Positions 34,054 to 46,128 of a stretch of DNA of 64,000 nucleotides are shown piece after piece. The translations under genes and the position numbers were made by a program. Location of the stretch: assembly GCA_030734395.1 (NCBI GenBank), contig JAUZTG010000029.1, forward strand, positions 1,860,001-1,924,000. The letters run 5' to 3'. The first letter of the stretch is position 1. Each line of letters opens with the position of its first letter. Origin of the DNA: Sarocladium kiliense (taxonomy: Eukaryota; Ascomycota; Sordariomycetes; Hypocreales; Sarocladiaceae). Under the pieces are notes generated by a model. The model was not told the DNA's origin. It ran no database searches and saw only the letters and a list, made by a program, of their open reading frames with translations.

Positions 34054-36008
34054 CTATGCGCCTAGCTCGCCGACAGCAAGCGAGGGCGTTGTTGCAGGTT
34101 GCAGAACGTAGTTGCTCGTGGGCGTGCGTCCCAGCGCGACGCTCTCCCTCTCCGCCTTCTCACGTTCGCGCTGGAGCTTCTCCGACTTCGTGATGCGCGG
34201 CTTACGCGTGATAGAACCTCCGCGGGAGCCCGGCCCGCCGCGAGAACCTGGTCCTGATGCACCGCGGGCGGCACCTCGTCCACCACGTGAGCCAGGGCCG
34301 CCTCGAGACCCGCGGCCTCGCTTAGGGCGGTCCTCACGACTGTGAGTTTGTTAGCAACAGGAAACACCGAATAGAATATGGCTACGTACCCAGGCTCAGG
34401 CTTCTGCTCCTCAGGCACCAGCGGCCCGGAATAGACAAAGAAACCATCACGACTAGCAGCTGCCTGCGCCTCCCACAACATTTCCGAGTCATCCACAAAG
34501 TCGTCATCAACGTCGTACTGGTCCTCCTTGAAGTTCCGCTTCTTCTTCTTTGGCTTCGCCAGGGCGTCAGGCCCGCTTGTACCGCCGTTTTCTGGGTTGC
34601 TACCCTCAACATCGGAGAGGTCCTCGGACATCTCGTCGCCTGACTCACGGCCAGACTCGACCTTTTCGAGGGAGGCAGCTGCGGCGGCGATGCGGGCCTT
34701 GCGATCACGATTGGCAGCCAGTCGAGGATGTAATGCATCCCAGCCGTACTTCTCCTCCGCCTTTCGCATGAAGTTGACGTAAATGTTGGTAGCGCCTGGT
34801 GTGATAGGAACCTTGACGACGATGGTCGGTGTCTGAAGCTCCTCGCCAGGTTTCGCCTTACCAAAGTCGAGAATAGAGCGACCCTCGCCCTCTTGAGGCA
34901 GGTCGTCTAGGTTGTCGGTTTTGGGAGTTGAAACGCCGGTGTTGGGCTTGGACTTGGGAGACACCTTTCGCACAGGGCCATTGGCAATGGTCGTAAAGTT
35001 TTGTTCACGGATGACGACCTTCGTAAGGTCCTTCTTGGGTTCGTCAATCGGCGGTGGCTTTGATGGCCGTGACGGCGACGGAGGTTGGGAGTTTTGCTCT
35101 GGATTTGGGAGCCGCTGGCTGGAGGAGGGTTGGTATGCGCTCGTGTTTCGCTGCTGTGGTGAGGTTGTTGGAGGTTGGTGCGGCTCGATCATGCTGGCAA
35201 TTGAGGGCGAGCGGTTCGCCAATTGGTGAGATGGCGCACGAGGAGACTGTGTGACCATTGTCTCCCGGATAGGATCGTAGTTTCCACGAATCGGGTCGTA
35301 GCTTTGACCGCTCGTCCGGTTAGAGGAGTATGAAGGGGGGTCGTTGTTGAGGATATCGCGCATGGAGCTTGGGTAGACCTCGCGCTTGGGGACTGTTGGT
35401 GAATAACGATGCTGCTCCGCAGAAGGATGGCGCTGGTGGAGGGTATGATTCCCGGGAGACGACTGTGGTGAGGTCTGTTGCGCGGCGAAGTTCGCTGGCG
35501 TCGATGTGAGGGGTTGACTTGTGACGGTGGTTGAGGCATTGCTGAGGATAGAATCCTCCTCGCCATCGGCGGCTGCAAGCTTCCTCTTCCGCTGCATGGG
35601 AAGGGCATTTGGGTCTCGGGACTTGCGTGGCTTGCGAACCTTTTGCTCGCCATTCGAGTCGCCTGCGACAGAGCTATCCCGTGGCTTGACAGCTGCACCA
35701 GGTTTGCGACCAGGCTTCTTTCGCGGAACACCAGCGGCTGTCAGCTGTACCCAGGTGCCATCTTCAAGGCGGCCGTACTTTTTGGGCAGAGAGCCTGCAG
35801 GACCGGGAGACTCGCGTGTCTCGACAATAGTCGGGGCATCATTTGCACCAAGCTGGGGCCAGACGACAATCTCGTCCGAGTTGGACATTTTGGGGGTAAC
35901 GCGAGGTAGACGCGGTGGTGTGGTAGGGGCGGACAGGGGCCCGGAGGGAGGCGAGGAAAGGTCGTCGGTAGAGGAGTAGTCGCGAACAGGCTTGCCGGGC
36001 GCTGCCAT
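34054..36008 (-). CDS. HPC2: HIR histone-chaperone complex subunit Hpc2 (ubinuclein family)
   Basis: Two exons on the minus strand (36008-34390 and 34339-34054) give 634 residues. The diagnostic Hpc2-related domain lies at ~residues 495-535: KEDQYDVDDDFVDDSEMLW followed by SRDGFFVYSGPLVPEEQ. In Hpc2 and ubinuclein this motif contacts H3.3-type histone H3 in the HIRA/HIR complex, which deposits H3-H4 independently of replication and represses histone genes. The N-terminal half is disordered, with a KKPGRKPG AT-hook-like motif near residue ~95. Exon 2 encodes an RG-rich tail (repeated GSRGG units) ending SLAVGELGA. I chose the ATG at 36008 because the upstream extension has only a non-ATG start. 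Confidence 0.9.
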
Positions 36009-38269
36009 GCCACTGCAGCAGCAGCGATGGAGTTCAATCAGCAGAACACCATGCGTCGGCAAAGAAAGAAAGTGGCGATAGCTTCACTTGGACGGATGGT
36101 GACAGACAGGCAGAGGGTGGAATAGGTGCTGGGGGGACTGCAGCCTGGTGGGGTGACGTGATTGGCCCGATCGGGCAGTTTCAAGGTGTGCGGTGTGGGG
36201 CCAGCGTTGGTCGCAGCTGGAGGTGGGAATAGCCTCACGCGGAGGGCAAACGGGCGGGCGGAGTGCTCGCGCCGGAGGCTGCAGAAAGCGCTGGGGAAAA
36301 GGAACCCGGCACGCGCTCAAAGATGCAATCCGGATCGAGAAAAATAAAGAGCAGCGATGGCGCTTGCGAATGATGGCAGTGTCGTGATGCAGCGGGTGCA
36401 AAAAGATCAAGTTGCTCGATGAGGAAAAATGAGCGTGGTTGGCGGTGTTTGGGTGGTTGTAGAGGAGAGAAAATAGGAAGCAGGTGGGTGGTGATGGTTG
36501 AGAGTTGAGTTGGGGGGGAAAGGAGGAGACACGAGAAAGGGGATGATGAATGGGACGGATGGATGGGAAGGATGGATTGGACGGGCACAGTAGAGTAGAG
36601 CACAGGACGGGTACAGCACAGTAATAGCACGGAGAGAGGAGACAAGACAACAACACGTTCATTTTTCGGAGAGACTAATAAAGTAAGGCAAGGCAGCTTC
36701 AAGGAAGGCCAGGCAAGCAAGGGAATGGGACAGTGCAAGCTGGAGCAAGCAGGTGACCGGGTAATGAAATGGGAACGAACGACATGACAAGCAGCAAAAC
36801 TAAACTGGGGCCGGGAGAGGGGCCACGAAGGGATATCATCATCTGCCCAAGTGTCAGTCACGGGGAGAAGCAGAGTCAGGTCAGCCCATATGCAGGCACC
36901 ATCAATCCGAGGCAAGACAGACAAGACGGCCAGCCACACATACACGACCGACGGACGCGTGCACGAGCACAGCTCAGCTCAGCACCAGGCCGAGTAGTGT
37001 AGTCGAGTCGGGTCGTCGTCAGAAGCACGTTCCACTAAAAAAGAAACACTAACACCATCTGCATAGGTCTCGCGGTGCGCTCCAATCTCCATACAAAAAT
37101 GGAAATGCGCATTGCAATGCCCGTCTTTCCCAACCCCAGCCAATCACCATTCGCCAAAATCCCCTGCCGCCGCTCCTGCCTCCTCTCCCGCATCCGCATC
37201 GCCGCTTGTCCCTTTCTGGACTAGTTCCTGCGTCAGGCCGCATGTCACCGACCCCGCCAGGGAAAAAGGGTCACGGAAGGAGCAACCCTCTCTTGACTGC
37301 TTCAACCTCAGAATCCCAATGGATCTTACCCTTGGGTATCTCGGCAACTGACTCGTCATTCGGGCAATGCTTCGTAGAGTGCTGCACCGCGACAGACTGC
37401 TGTGTGGCTATCAAGCGTTAGCCCTGCCCTTAGTGGGGCTTCCAGTTCAATTGCTCGATGACCTACGCGGTCAAGTCGCGTCTCAATGTACCGTAGCCAC
37501 CGCCAGCGCAACACCAACATTTGGCAATTTGGTAACAGATTTGCTGCTGAACCGTCCTGGAATGAAAGAAGCCTCCCGTCAGATACTCCGTGTGTGTCCA
37601 ACGTTAAATTTTCACTTTGCACTTTGGACTGTCTCGGTCAACTATCCTCCAGCATTGGGACGGCGCCTGGATCCTGCTGAACTGAAGCGTACTCTTCTCA
37701 CCGTGACACTATCTCGTTCACGATACTCTGTCCGATGTCCTTGGACAATTCAAGACTTCGTCCGTGGAAGTTATTCATTAGTTGCGCACAGCCGCGAATA
37801 GCCTACGCGGTACCTTACTACATAGCTAGAGTAGATAAGCTAGCGCCTGCGGCTCAAAGCCCATCACGATCTCAGGCCTCAGCCAAGTAACCGTCTGGGA
37901 CGCTGGCCATGATCAGAACCCAGATTAAAAGGAGCCCAGATCAGGAAGCTTACTGGCTTGAGATCTGTCCAACGCACAGAGACGCACATCATTTCTGTGG
38001 TCCGTGATCTGCTATTTGGAACAGTCACCGCCCAGCTGGCGTTCTGCTACTTCTGCTGCTGAATTGGTCACTTCTCATGATAATCTTGTAGAATCTTACG
38101 TTCAAGTACCTTTCTGCTGAGAACACCACCTGACTGTACCTTGAAGCCCATAGCTTTCTCTTGCCTTAGCTCACCGCCTCCTCATTGTTAGACAGTACCG
38201 CGACCATTCTCAACTTCAGAATCCTTCGTTTACCTTCTGCAGTAGTCAGGTTAGAAGTCAGGATCGAAG
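36009..38269. other. Long region without confident gene upstream of HPC2
   Basis: About 2.26 kb. The HPC2-proximal 700 bp is purine-rich on the plus strand (pyrimidine-rich in HPC2 sense), consistent with a promoter and long leader. From 37.36 to 37.80 kb there is a 144-codon ATG-started plus-strand ORF of unrecognised, Leu/Arg-rich composition that I do not support as a gene. Nothing else is seen. Confidence 0.4.
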
Positions 38270-39121
38270 ATGAGTCCTGCCCGTAGGCGTACCGAGCACC
38301 CAACCAATCCATTTCGCCTAAGCGAAAGGGTTCGTCAAAAGTGGCTGAGCGCACGTCTTGCGAGGGACGTCCACCAACTTACACGAGCCAAGAAGCAGAG
38401 CGAGCTGGCCAAGGAACGCACTATCACCAGTCTCGAACAATCTTCTCACGTGCCGAGGCTTACGAAGTAAACGAGCATGGAGACGTATGATGGTGCTAAA
38501 GCACGGGTCGCACCGTCCAAGGCTACCAAGTCAAGCAACGGTGTCATCTGCGCCGCGGAGGGGATTCTCCCAGAGGAGACCCTTCGAGAGCTATCCCCCC
38601 TCCTCACGAGACTAGAGCTCGCTGAACACAGTCAACGGCCACACTGGTGCCCCTCAGTTTCAGCGACAGTATACCCGTTCCAACAGACAGGAGGATGGAC
38701 GACCAGCCATTCGACTCTTGGCGAGAAACGAGCGTTGGATTGATACAACTCTATGGGACGGTTGTTACTCCACCTCCATGATTGTCACAAGATGGAATGG
38801 TCTGAAGTCATGCGTTGCCTCGTCATGGAAATGACCTTATCCCGGCAGCCCTTCGACTACCTCAGCGCCGAGGTTCAACGAGAACTGGAACCCTTTTGCC
38901 AGAAGCCAGCGGATGTATGGATGATGTCGCGCTATCCGGCTGGGTTTACCGCCTCCAGGCGTACCTGTGAGGCTGCTGTGGACGTACCAGCTCTCGCCGG
39001 AGAGGGCAGCAATGTTTTGTCTCCGTGGGATTCTGGATTTCCGGCTATGGAGGGTTCATCACGGCATCGAACAGCACATCAAGGCCCTGTCCCCATTGCA
39101 AGTCGTAGCATTTTGTGTTGA
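38270..39121 (+). pseudogene. Possible degenerate or orphan coding region
   Basis: One plus-strand frame runs 852 nt with only two internal stops (38468-38470 and 38741-38743). Its three open segments would give MSPARRRTEHPTNPFRLS and following residues (66 codons), then 90 codons, then ~120 codons ending RSILC. The other plus-strand frames are also fairly open here; one contains PPTYTSQEAERAGQ near 38380 and another NERWIDTTLWDGC near 38740. This could be a gene with introns I cannot place, a decayed gene or transposon fragment with frameshifts, or chance. I recognise no domain in any frame. Confidence 0.25.
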
Positions 39122-39363
39122 TTTCTCTTGACTTTCTTTTCTCTCTGTCTCTCTCTGCGTGTCTCTCTATGTACATCATTGTTTGCTGCTGCTGGGCAGC
39201 CCTCTGAACTCAACAGAGTTGTCTTCACTTTAGGCAGCCAATGCCATCGTGGCTTACTTTTCCACACATAAGCCTCTTGTTCAACTTGATAGACTTTGTC
39301 CAAGACATGGCACCTTTGCCCTTCCTTTTCCCACCCGCGAAGTTTCTTCTAATCCAGGGTTCT

Positions 39364-41457
39364 TTACGCTGATCCATCAAGAGCCTCCAATTCCTTGAGA
39401 ACTGACGACTTCGTGTTGATCTTCTTGAGTTGTGTGTCCTCAAGCTTCTCTCCACCAGCCAGCCTCATCTCCAGATCCTCGATGGCGCGCACCTTCTTCT
39501 GGAGGCTGCGAATCTTCTTAGCGTTCGGGTCCTGCGCACCGGGGTCGGCGGTGGCGGCGTTGTTGCTATTATTGTGGCTACCGTTGGGTGCAGAGCCTTG
39601 GTTCGCCGCAAGCTGGGTGTTGCTACGGCTGCGGCCGTTGCCGTTGTGGCGCGACTGACTGCGAGGGCCACGACCCTGGCCCCTACGCTCAGGGCTGCGA
39701 CCTCCCGCATTGCCACGACCACCGTGCTCAGTGGGGGGTGCGAGGCTGGCGCCTCCATTGGGTTCAACCTCAAGCTTGGCGTCACCGCCTTGCTTCTTGC
39801 TGCGCTTCTTCTTGCGGTTTCGGTTTCCGTTCTCATCGCCTGCAGGCTCTGCGCCAGGAACGCTTCGGACAGCCAACGCTGGATTGGACTCAACGGTTTC
39901 CGCACCAGGGACAGCACGACGTTGCCTGCCGAAACCATTGGGGCCGACATTTTGCGTGCCGTTGCTAACAACATGCGCGGCGCCACCCTCGTCTTCACGC
40001 TTGAAGTGCAGTGGAGTGGCGAGGCCACGGGCGCCGGGGGGGCGGTAGGCCCCAGCGGGCTTGCTTGGTGTCTTGACAGTCCCGAGATATGCAGTCGCAG
40101 AGGAATGGGGGACTGGCACAGGGTTCAAGGGGTCGCCGCCAGCCACATTCTCAGGGGACTGGGGCCTCCACACAACGTGGTACAACTCAACCATGTCCTC
40201 ATTGTACATGAGGCCGCCGCCAACGTGCCACAGCTTTACGCCGTTGTCGACACGGAGGCGGGGAGAGGTCGTTGCAGTCATAATGTAACGACTATCGGGA
40301 CTCCATTCACAGACACTGGGGTTTCCGCTTTCGATTGTGCAAATCTTGCGGTAGTCCTTCTCGAGGTCGTAGACGTCGATTTGTCCAGCCAGGTTGCCGA
40401 AACCGGCAACGAGCACGAACCTTGCGTTCGGTGAGAAGGTGATGGTGTTACGGGGTCCAAGAGGGAACGAATGGGTTGCAACCGCGCGGTAGTTGAAGAT
40501 AGTCGCCTTGGCAGGCATGTATCCGTAGACAACTCCGAACTCCTTCGAGTTTGGCGACCAAGACACATCGTGAATGGGACCCTCCTTGTCCAAGGTCACG
40601 CGAGCATCGATAGCGCCGGTGGTGCTCAGAAGATAGAGCGTGGTCTCGCCATAGTAGCTCTTGCCAGACCTATCAACGTCGGTCTGAGCCAGGACGAGGA
40701 TGCTAGAACCCTGCTTGTTCCACTTCATTTGCACCTTGTCACCCTTGAAGAATGTCTTCTGAGAAATAGGGCTGCTGAATTGCGGGACATTGAACACCTT
40801 GACGGCGGCAGGTTGGCCCTGTGCTTGTTAGTATACAGCCTTCCTCGGAATATCGTAGGAACACCTTACCTTGCGTTCGGGCACAAAGACGGCGACGGCG
40901 TGGTTTTGGGTTCCAGGCGCAAGGGCGAAGCTGGTAACGCCCTCGACACGGAGCTTGTTCCACACCTTGATCAGGTCATGGCTCTCGTGGAAGTGGACCT
41001 CGTTGCTGACAAGGCGAGCGCAATACTTCTCATCGGCTGTGTATTGGAGGTTCCATCCGCCTTGCTGCTTCTGGACATACTGGCCGAGCGGCTTCTTATC
41101 GGCCGCATCAACACCCTCCTCAACAGTACGCCAGACCTTCAGGTTCTTGGTCGCGTCACCGTTCTCATCCTTGGCCGGGCGCTCCCAGGTGATGATGAAA
41201 GTGCCCTGTGGCGAGAAACCGAGCTCGTAGACATTGGAGATGGGCAACTTTAAGACCTCCTGCCCAACGGATGCATCGACAACTGTGACAGCCTCAGGCG
41301 AGGCCCAGCTGAAGAAGCGACCGCAGGGAGAGTAGGCACAGCACCTCAGATTCCCTTCGGGCTTGGTGAACCCAGGAAGCGGCTCATAGACCGGAGCGGC
41401 ATCGGTGATTCCGATGTTCTTCAGGGTTCGGTAAGCGAACTGCACGGGAGACGCCAT
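39364..41457 (-). CDS. Eukaryotic translation initiation factor 2A (eIF2A)
   Basis: Two exons on the minus strand (41457-40870 and 40818-39364) give 680 residues. eIF2A is a WD-repeat protein that can deliver Met-tRNA to 40S subunits in a GTP-independent way. The N-terminal ~430 residues form the beta-propeller, with family landmarks GNLRCCAYSPCGRFFSWASP, GPIHDVSWSPNSKEFGVVYGYMPAKATIF, FSPNARFVLVAGFGNLAGQIDVYDLE and CEWSPDSRYIMTATTSPRLRVDNG. After the propeller come GAYRPPGARG, a long basic/Asn/Gly-rich linker with KKKRSKKQ, and a C-terminal coiled coil (KKIRSLQKKVRAIEDLEMRLA). Length is near the yeast protein's 642. Many codons are C-ending, suggesting good expression. Confidence 0.94.
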
Positions 41458-42857
41458 GGCTAGCGAAAGTCACAGGGTCCCCGGGGGAGATGCGCAGTAT
41501 TGTCTTTGGGTGGTTTGTTTTCGTTTGTCTTTGTGATACGAACAACAGCGACAGCTTGGTGATATGTCACTGGATCGATTGGCGGTCGGGAGAGTGTAGG
41601 CGATCAATTCCAGCCGTCAAGGCGTCTAAATCGATGCAGAATCGAGCCGTTTGATGGGTAAATAATTGTCGAGTCGTGAGACCGGGTGCGTCGGTGGTCA
41701 ACCCAAATGGCGGAGAGCGGCGGTGACGCAGGGACAACGCAACGCAACGACGGGACAAAGGGCGGCGGGGACGGACGGGAAGGGGCAGAGTTGGGAAGCC
41801 CGTGAGGAGAAGACGAAACGAAGCACAAAGGTGACAAGCACCCGAAAGAGGGAAGAAGGGGAAGAGGTGGTGCGGCGGCGCCGTGATGCTTGCGGCTTCG
41901 AGGAGAGGGGGAAACACAAGGAAGGGAAGAAGAAGGAAAAGAAAAAGACGGGAGAAAAAAACACGACGCTGGGCCTGGCGAGAAGCTCGTGATGGCGCTG
42001 CCTGCACTGCCTGTGTCGGGTTTTCTCCATTTGCCATTCGTCAGGCAGCGGCCACTAAGAACCAGATAAACTCGAGTCAGCACCCGCCACAGCCCCCTAA
42101 AAGCCACTACACCCACTCCAACTCGCCCCCTGTAGGCCCTCAATGCCGGTAGCCTTGGGGGACGTGGCGGGGCTCCCCGCGGGAGATTTATGGCCAATCA
42201 CATGCGACGTGGACGATTGTTATCTTGTGAGATTCATGCAGGAGACCGTTGAACAGTGGCTTGTCAAAGAGATTGAGACACTTGAATGGCGCTACGAGGA
42301 CATGATTGGCTCATTGGATCCCAAAGAAGTGTGCTCAGGGCAGCGTTGCAGTGTTTCCTTGGTGCTGACATGGAATGATACCGAATGAGAACTTCAGTGA
42401 CAACATGGATATCCGGTAGCATCACAGAAGTCATACAGAGTAGCTGAAGTGAAAGGTCCTTCATGGTCATCTCCACCAGTCAGTTTAGTGATCAGACAAC
42501 TACAAACAGTTCGTATATGGAGTATGCTAGAGATGCTGTTCAAGTCCCGGCTGGGAGTACCCCCTAGGCCCATTTCCTACTCTTGAGCAGCCCAGAATGA
42601 CTGGGGCTTCGTAATCTCACCAGCGCTGTTCATGGCTGTTTTCATTATCCTAAGGCATACGGGCTGAGAGCTCGTTTGTTTGTCTGCCCATTTGTGTATA
42701 TTAAACTCAAGCCATCCTCAACCGTGGTGTGTGTGGTCAGCCTCTTTGCCATCCTCAACGTAAGACAGTCCTTGTTGCTGCACGATTCGAGGGTCACACC
42801 GTGATATTTATATGTCCTGTTCAGTGCCCGAGTGCATCACCTGACGATATTATACTC
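41458..42857. other. Region upstream of eIF2A gene and downstream of RBA50
   Basis: 1.4 kb. The first ~650 bp upstream of eIF2A is purine-rich on the plus strand, that is, a pyrimidine-rich leader or promoter in gene sense. The rest shows no supportable gene; an 81-codon ORF at 42143 is listed among the rejected items. Confidence 0.4.
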
Positions 42858-44024
42858 TCAACGCCCTTGGTGCTGCTCCCTCCATCCTCCCTTCTCAAAC
42901 AACCACAGCGCCTCCGTCGCATACGCCCGGCTCCCACGATGTCCCCCCTCCTCCATCGCAGCCTGCGTCAAACTATCCAGCACCCTGCCCTCCTTCACCG
43001 CATTCCACACGCCCATAGCAATAGGGTCATCCTTCGTCTTGCCCCATTCTCCATTCCCTAATCGGTACAATATCCTTCCCAGGGTCTGAAACGCCATGCA
43101 CCGTTGCGCAGGGACAGCACTCCGTGCGAGATGCGCTAGTTCAGCGACTGTATACCCTGCAGCCTCTGGGGCCTGGCCGTGATGGTGCAGTCCCTTTGTG
43201 GATGCGATCTTGCGACTGACACGGGGAGAGAGGAAGCGTCCTAGGAAGTCGAACCGTAGTGCTGTCACTGCGACGTCCTCTCCTGGGTAGTATGGTGATT
43301 CCTTGTCTGCCACACTGTCGGGTGTAGGCACTGGTGCCATCCAGGCCATCTTGCTTGGATCGGCAGGCAGGTCAGGGAAGTATTTCTTGTGAAGCGTTTC
43401 GAGGAAGTTCGGATCAGATGGATCGAGGTCGGGGAGAGTCGGGGGTACAGGGAAGTGTGTGCGCTCAGGCTGTTCGGTAATGGGGAAGATGTCTGGGGGT
43501 ATTTGAGGCGGAGGGAGGTCGTCTATAGGATTCGACCGTGGCGCCGCCGTTCGCGTGGGAGCAGGTTCCTGCTTTGTATCTTTCGCCTTCTCTTCAGTCT
43601 TCTGGCTTGGTTCTGCTGGTTTTTGTGTTTCGGGTCGTTTCTTTGGCGCATCGTCTGACGGGTCCTGGTCGATGTTTGCACGCCTCAGAAGCCTCTGAAT
43701 CAACGCTGGGTTGAGCCCATTCATAATGTCTTCCTGCGCCTGCGCAATCTCCTCCGGTGACATGTCATTAATCCTTTTCTGATTCTCCGCGTCGATGCGC
43801 TGCTTCTCCGCCTCATCGAAGCTCGCGGGTGTGTCTGAGTCTTTGCTTGCGCTCGAGGTCGCCGCTTCGGCAGCCGCGGGCTTCTTTGTTGGTCGCCATC
43901 GTCGTCTGTGCTTGGGGAAACCCGTCGGCGTGGACGTGAAGGGTTCGTCGGAGAATTCCACCGGCTTCTTGACCTCCTTGTCCTCGCGTTCGACGATGTC
44001 TCCGATGAGTAACGTGGGATTCAT
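42858..44024 (-). CDS. RBA50: RNA polymerase II-associated protein, RPAP1/Rba50 family
   Basis: A single exon encodes 388 residues. The RPAP1 N-terminal motif is at ~72-118 (INDMSPEEIAQAQEDIMNGLNPALIQRLLRR). The RPAP1 C-terminal motif is at ~255-325 (ALRFDFLGRFLSP, then GLHHHGQAPEAAGYTVAELAHLARSAVPAQRCMAFQTLGRIL). Between them is a charged Pro-rich linker. Rba50/RPAP1 helps assemble RNA polymerase II, linking Rpb3 to the Npa3/GPN import pathway. The protein is about the size of yeast Rba50 (439) and much shorter than animal RPAP1, as expected for a fungus. The start at 44024 is the first ATG; the upstream extension lacks one. The MFS gene upstream has its stop only 224 bp away on the same strand. 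Confidence 0.92.
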   Translation of the reverse strand: MNPTLLIGDIVEREDKEVKKPVEFSDEPFTSTPTGFPKHRRRWRPTKKPAAAEAATSSASKDSDTPASFDEAEKQRIDAENQKRINDMSPEEIAQAQEDIMNGLNPALIQRLLRRANIDQDPSDDAPKKRPETQKPAEPSQKTEEKAKDTKQEPAPTRTAAPRSNPIDDLPPPQIPPDIFPITEQPERTHFPVPPTLPDLDPSDPNFLETLHKKYFPDLPADPSKMAWMAPVPTPDSVADKESPYYPGEDVAVTALRFDFLGRFLSPRVSRKIASTKGLHHHGQAPEAAGYTVAELAHLARSAVPAQRCMAFQTLGRILYRLGNGEWGKTKDDPIAMGVWNAVKEGRVLDSLTQAAMEEGGHRGSRAYATEALWLFEKGGWREQHQGR

Positions 44025-44248
44025 GGTGGGATGTGAGGTTGAAGATTTGAGGTTGGTGGGGCCCGGCGCCGGACAGGCAGCTTTGAAATATATATACAAC
44101 CAACGTCATACTGCAACTTGCCTAGACAGCAGCGCACGAGACAACGAAAAAGTCGCAGTACGGTTGTAGGTAAGTCTACGATGCAAAGTACTAAGTATGG
44201 TGATTTGATTCTAGAGAACTCGCTCATTTAATTTCGCCCTGCTTGCTT

Positions 44249-46128
44249 TTATACTTCATCATCATGACTACTCACTCCCGCTGTCTTCTCCCTCCTCTCC
44301 AGCCTCGCTAGATATCGTGCACGTTTCGCATCCACCCTCTCCTGGTCTTCCCTCAACTGTCTAATCACCGGGCTCTTTGCCCGGATACGCTCACCATACC
44401 TCCAAAACACAAACGGGATCGGGATCAACGCAACTTCGAGCAGACCGAGCAGAGTACCCGCCCATTGCGGCGTGAGAACCTCATACATCTTCGGTCCAGC
44501 CAAAGGTAATACCGCACCGAAAATACTTCTGACCACGGCATTACCTGCCAGCGCACTCGCGGCGAAGATACCGTACGCGCCTGCGAGGTAATGGGAGCCG
44601 TAAATGAAACTGAGAGTGTTGCCTGCGCCGAATGGGATACCAGAGGCAATGGGGATGGCCCAGTGGATGCTCTCTGGGAGACAGGTCCACGAGAATACCA
44701 GCTGTCCGAAGGCCGTCAAGCAAGCCCCAATAGCCATGATAAGTGCGGTAGCTTCAGGTCGGACCTTGCCCGTCTCCGGGTCACGTCGCTGAGAGTGGAC
44801 AAGGCGTCTGCAGAGCGGTTCAGAGGCGATTGCGCAGAGCGTACCGATTCCGATGCCGACGAAGGCAAGGCCAGAGATGCCTGGCCCCCAGCCACGGTTC
44901 TGGGTGAAGACGACAGGATACGCGACGAAGCATAGGTACAGAACGCCGTAGATGACCGAGATCCTGTATTGGCGTTAGAACAGATATTCGGAAAGATTGA
45001 AGAATTTGTTAACAAGCATACCAAATGTTGAGGAACCACAAAATGGGCTCCGTCCAGAACAGAACGAATGGGCGGCTCAGGTTCACCTTGAGCAAGTCAA
45101 GAGACGATATCCTCTGATCATATCGACACCACCACCGCGGATCATCCGTCTCTTTTCGGATTCTCGCGGCTTTGCGCTTGAGGATCATTGGAGGATACGT
45201 TTCCTTGACTGTCAGAAGCATTGCGACTGAGGTTCCTGCCAGGATCAAGACAATCCAGGCTGTCCATCGCCACCCCAGATCTGCGTAGATGAAGCCGCCA
45301 ATGAGGGGCCCTGTGACAGGTCCGTTCAAAGGCGCAATAGACCAGATGGACATGACGAGGGCGAGGACCTCGGGCCGGGTGGTGTCGACGAGGCTGCCGG
45401 GGCCATTGCTGATCATGGCTGCTCCAAAGACAGCGCTGGGAAGGTCAGTGAGAACGGCCATCTTCCGGTCTTGGAGGTAGTTTGACTCACCAGAAGAAAC
45501 GCATAGTAATAATGGTCGTCAGTGAATTGGCAACACCGCCTGGAATCACCAAGACCATCCACGCAGCCTGACAGACAAGATACACCGGCCGTCTCCCATA
45601 GAGCTCACTCATCGGCGCAAGGACAACACATCCCACCGCCAAACCCAGAAGATACGTCGTCATCCCCAGCGTCACATAAGTGACATTCGAACCAAATTCC
45701 TCGATCAACCCCGGTGTCGCACTCGTGTAGCTGGTGCTGTAAAGGACGACCAGCCACGTGGAGTATGAGACAACGAAGAGACACCACCCCTTGTACCATT
45801 TTGGCCAATTCTTGGGGTTCTCTGGATCATTCTCTTCGAAAATGACTTCAAGATCCGGTGGGCGAGATGCGGTGCTGCCAATGCTAGTGCCTGTGCGAGT
45901 ATGTGTGATGGGGTCTCGCGCCTCGCGCTCTGCCTCGGTTTCAATCTCAGTGCTCATTGCGCGGGACAAGTTGGAGACGAGGTCATCATCGATGATCCTA
46001 CTGCGTCGCGACGCACGTGTAGCAATGGGTTCCAGGACTGGGCTGTCGCAGGATGAAGAGGTCATCACATCGCCTTCTCCTCCCGTTACCGCTCCGTTCG
46101 CGGACGCTTTCTCAGGGTCAGGCGCCAT
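44249..46128 (-). CDS. MFS transporter, DHA1 (drug:H+ antiporter) type
   Basis: Three exons on the minus strand (46128-45491, 45435-45022, 44963-44249) encode 588 residues. A ~110-residue Ser/Arg-rich cytosolic N-terminus leads into ENDPENPKNWPKWYKGWC, the entry to TM1 typical of fungal DHA1 polyamine/multidrug transporters. About 12 membrane segments follow. The MFS motif A loop is seen as MSELYGRRPVYL between TM2 and TM3, and the motif C region as LNGPVTGPLIGGFIYADLGWRWTAW in TM5. A basic C-terminal tail (KRARYLARLERREKTAG) ends the protein. It is a proton-coupled exporter in the plasma membrane; the substrate cannot be predicted from sequence. There is no biosynthetic cluster around it, so a general export role is more likely than toxin self-protection. 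Confidence 0.92.

Noticed and set aside
37367..37801. 144-codon plus-strand ORF in the gene-poor region
   Set aside because: Starts with ATG, but composition is atypical and no family is recognised; about the length expected by chance in this GC range.
39430..40434. 334-codon plus-strand ORF opposite eIF2A
   Set aside because: Antisense shadow of a GC-biased conserved gene; no domain.
42143..42388. 81-codon plus-strand ATG ORF upstream of eIF2A
   Set aside because: Short, no recognisable domain, no splice continuation found. It could be a small gene but nothing supports it.
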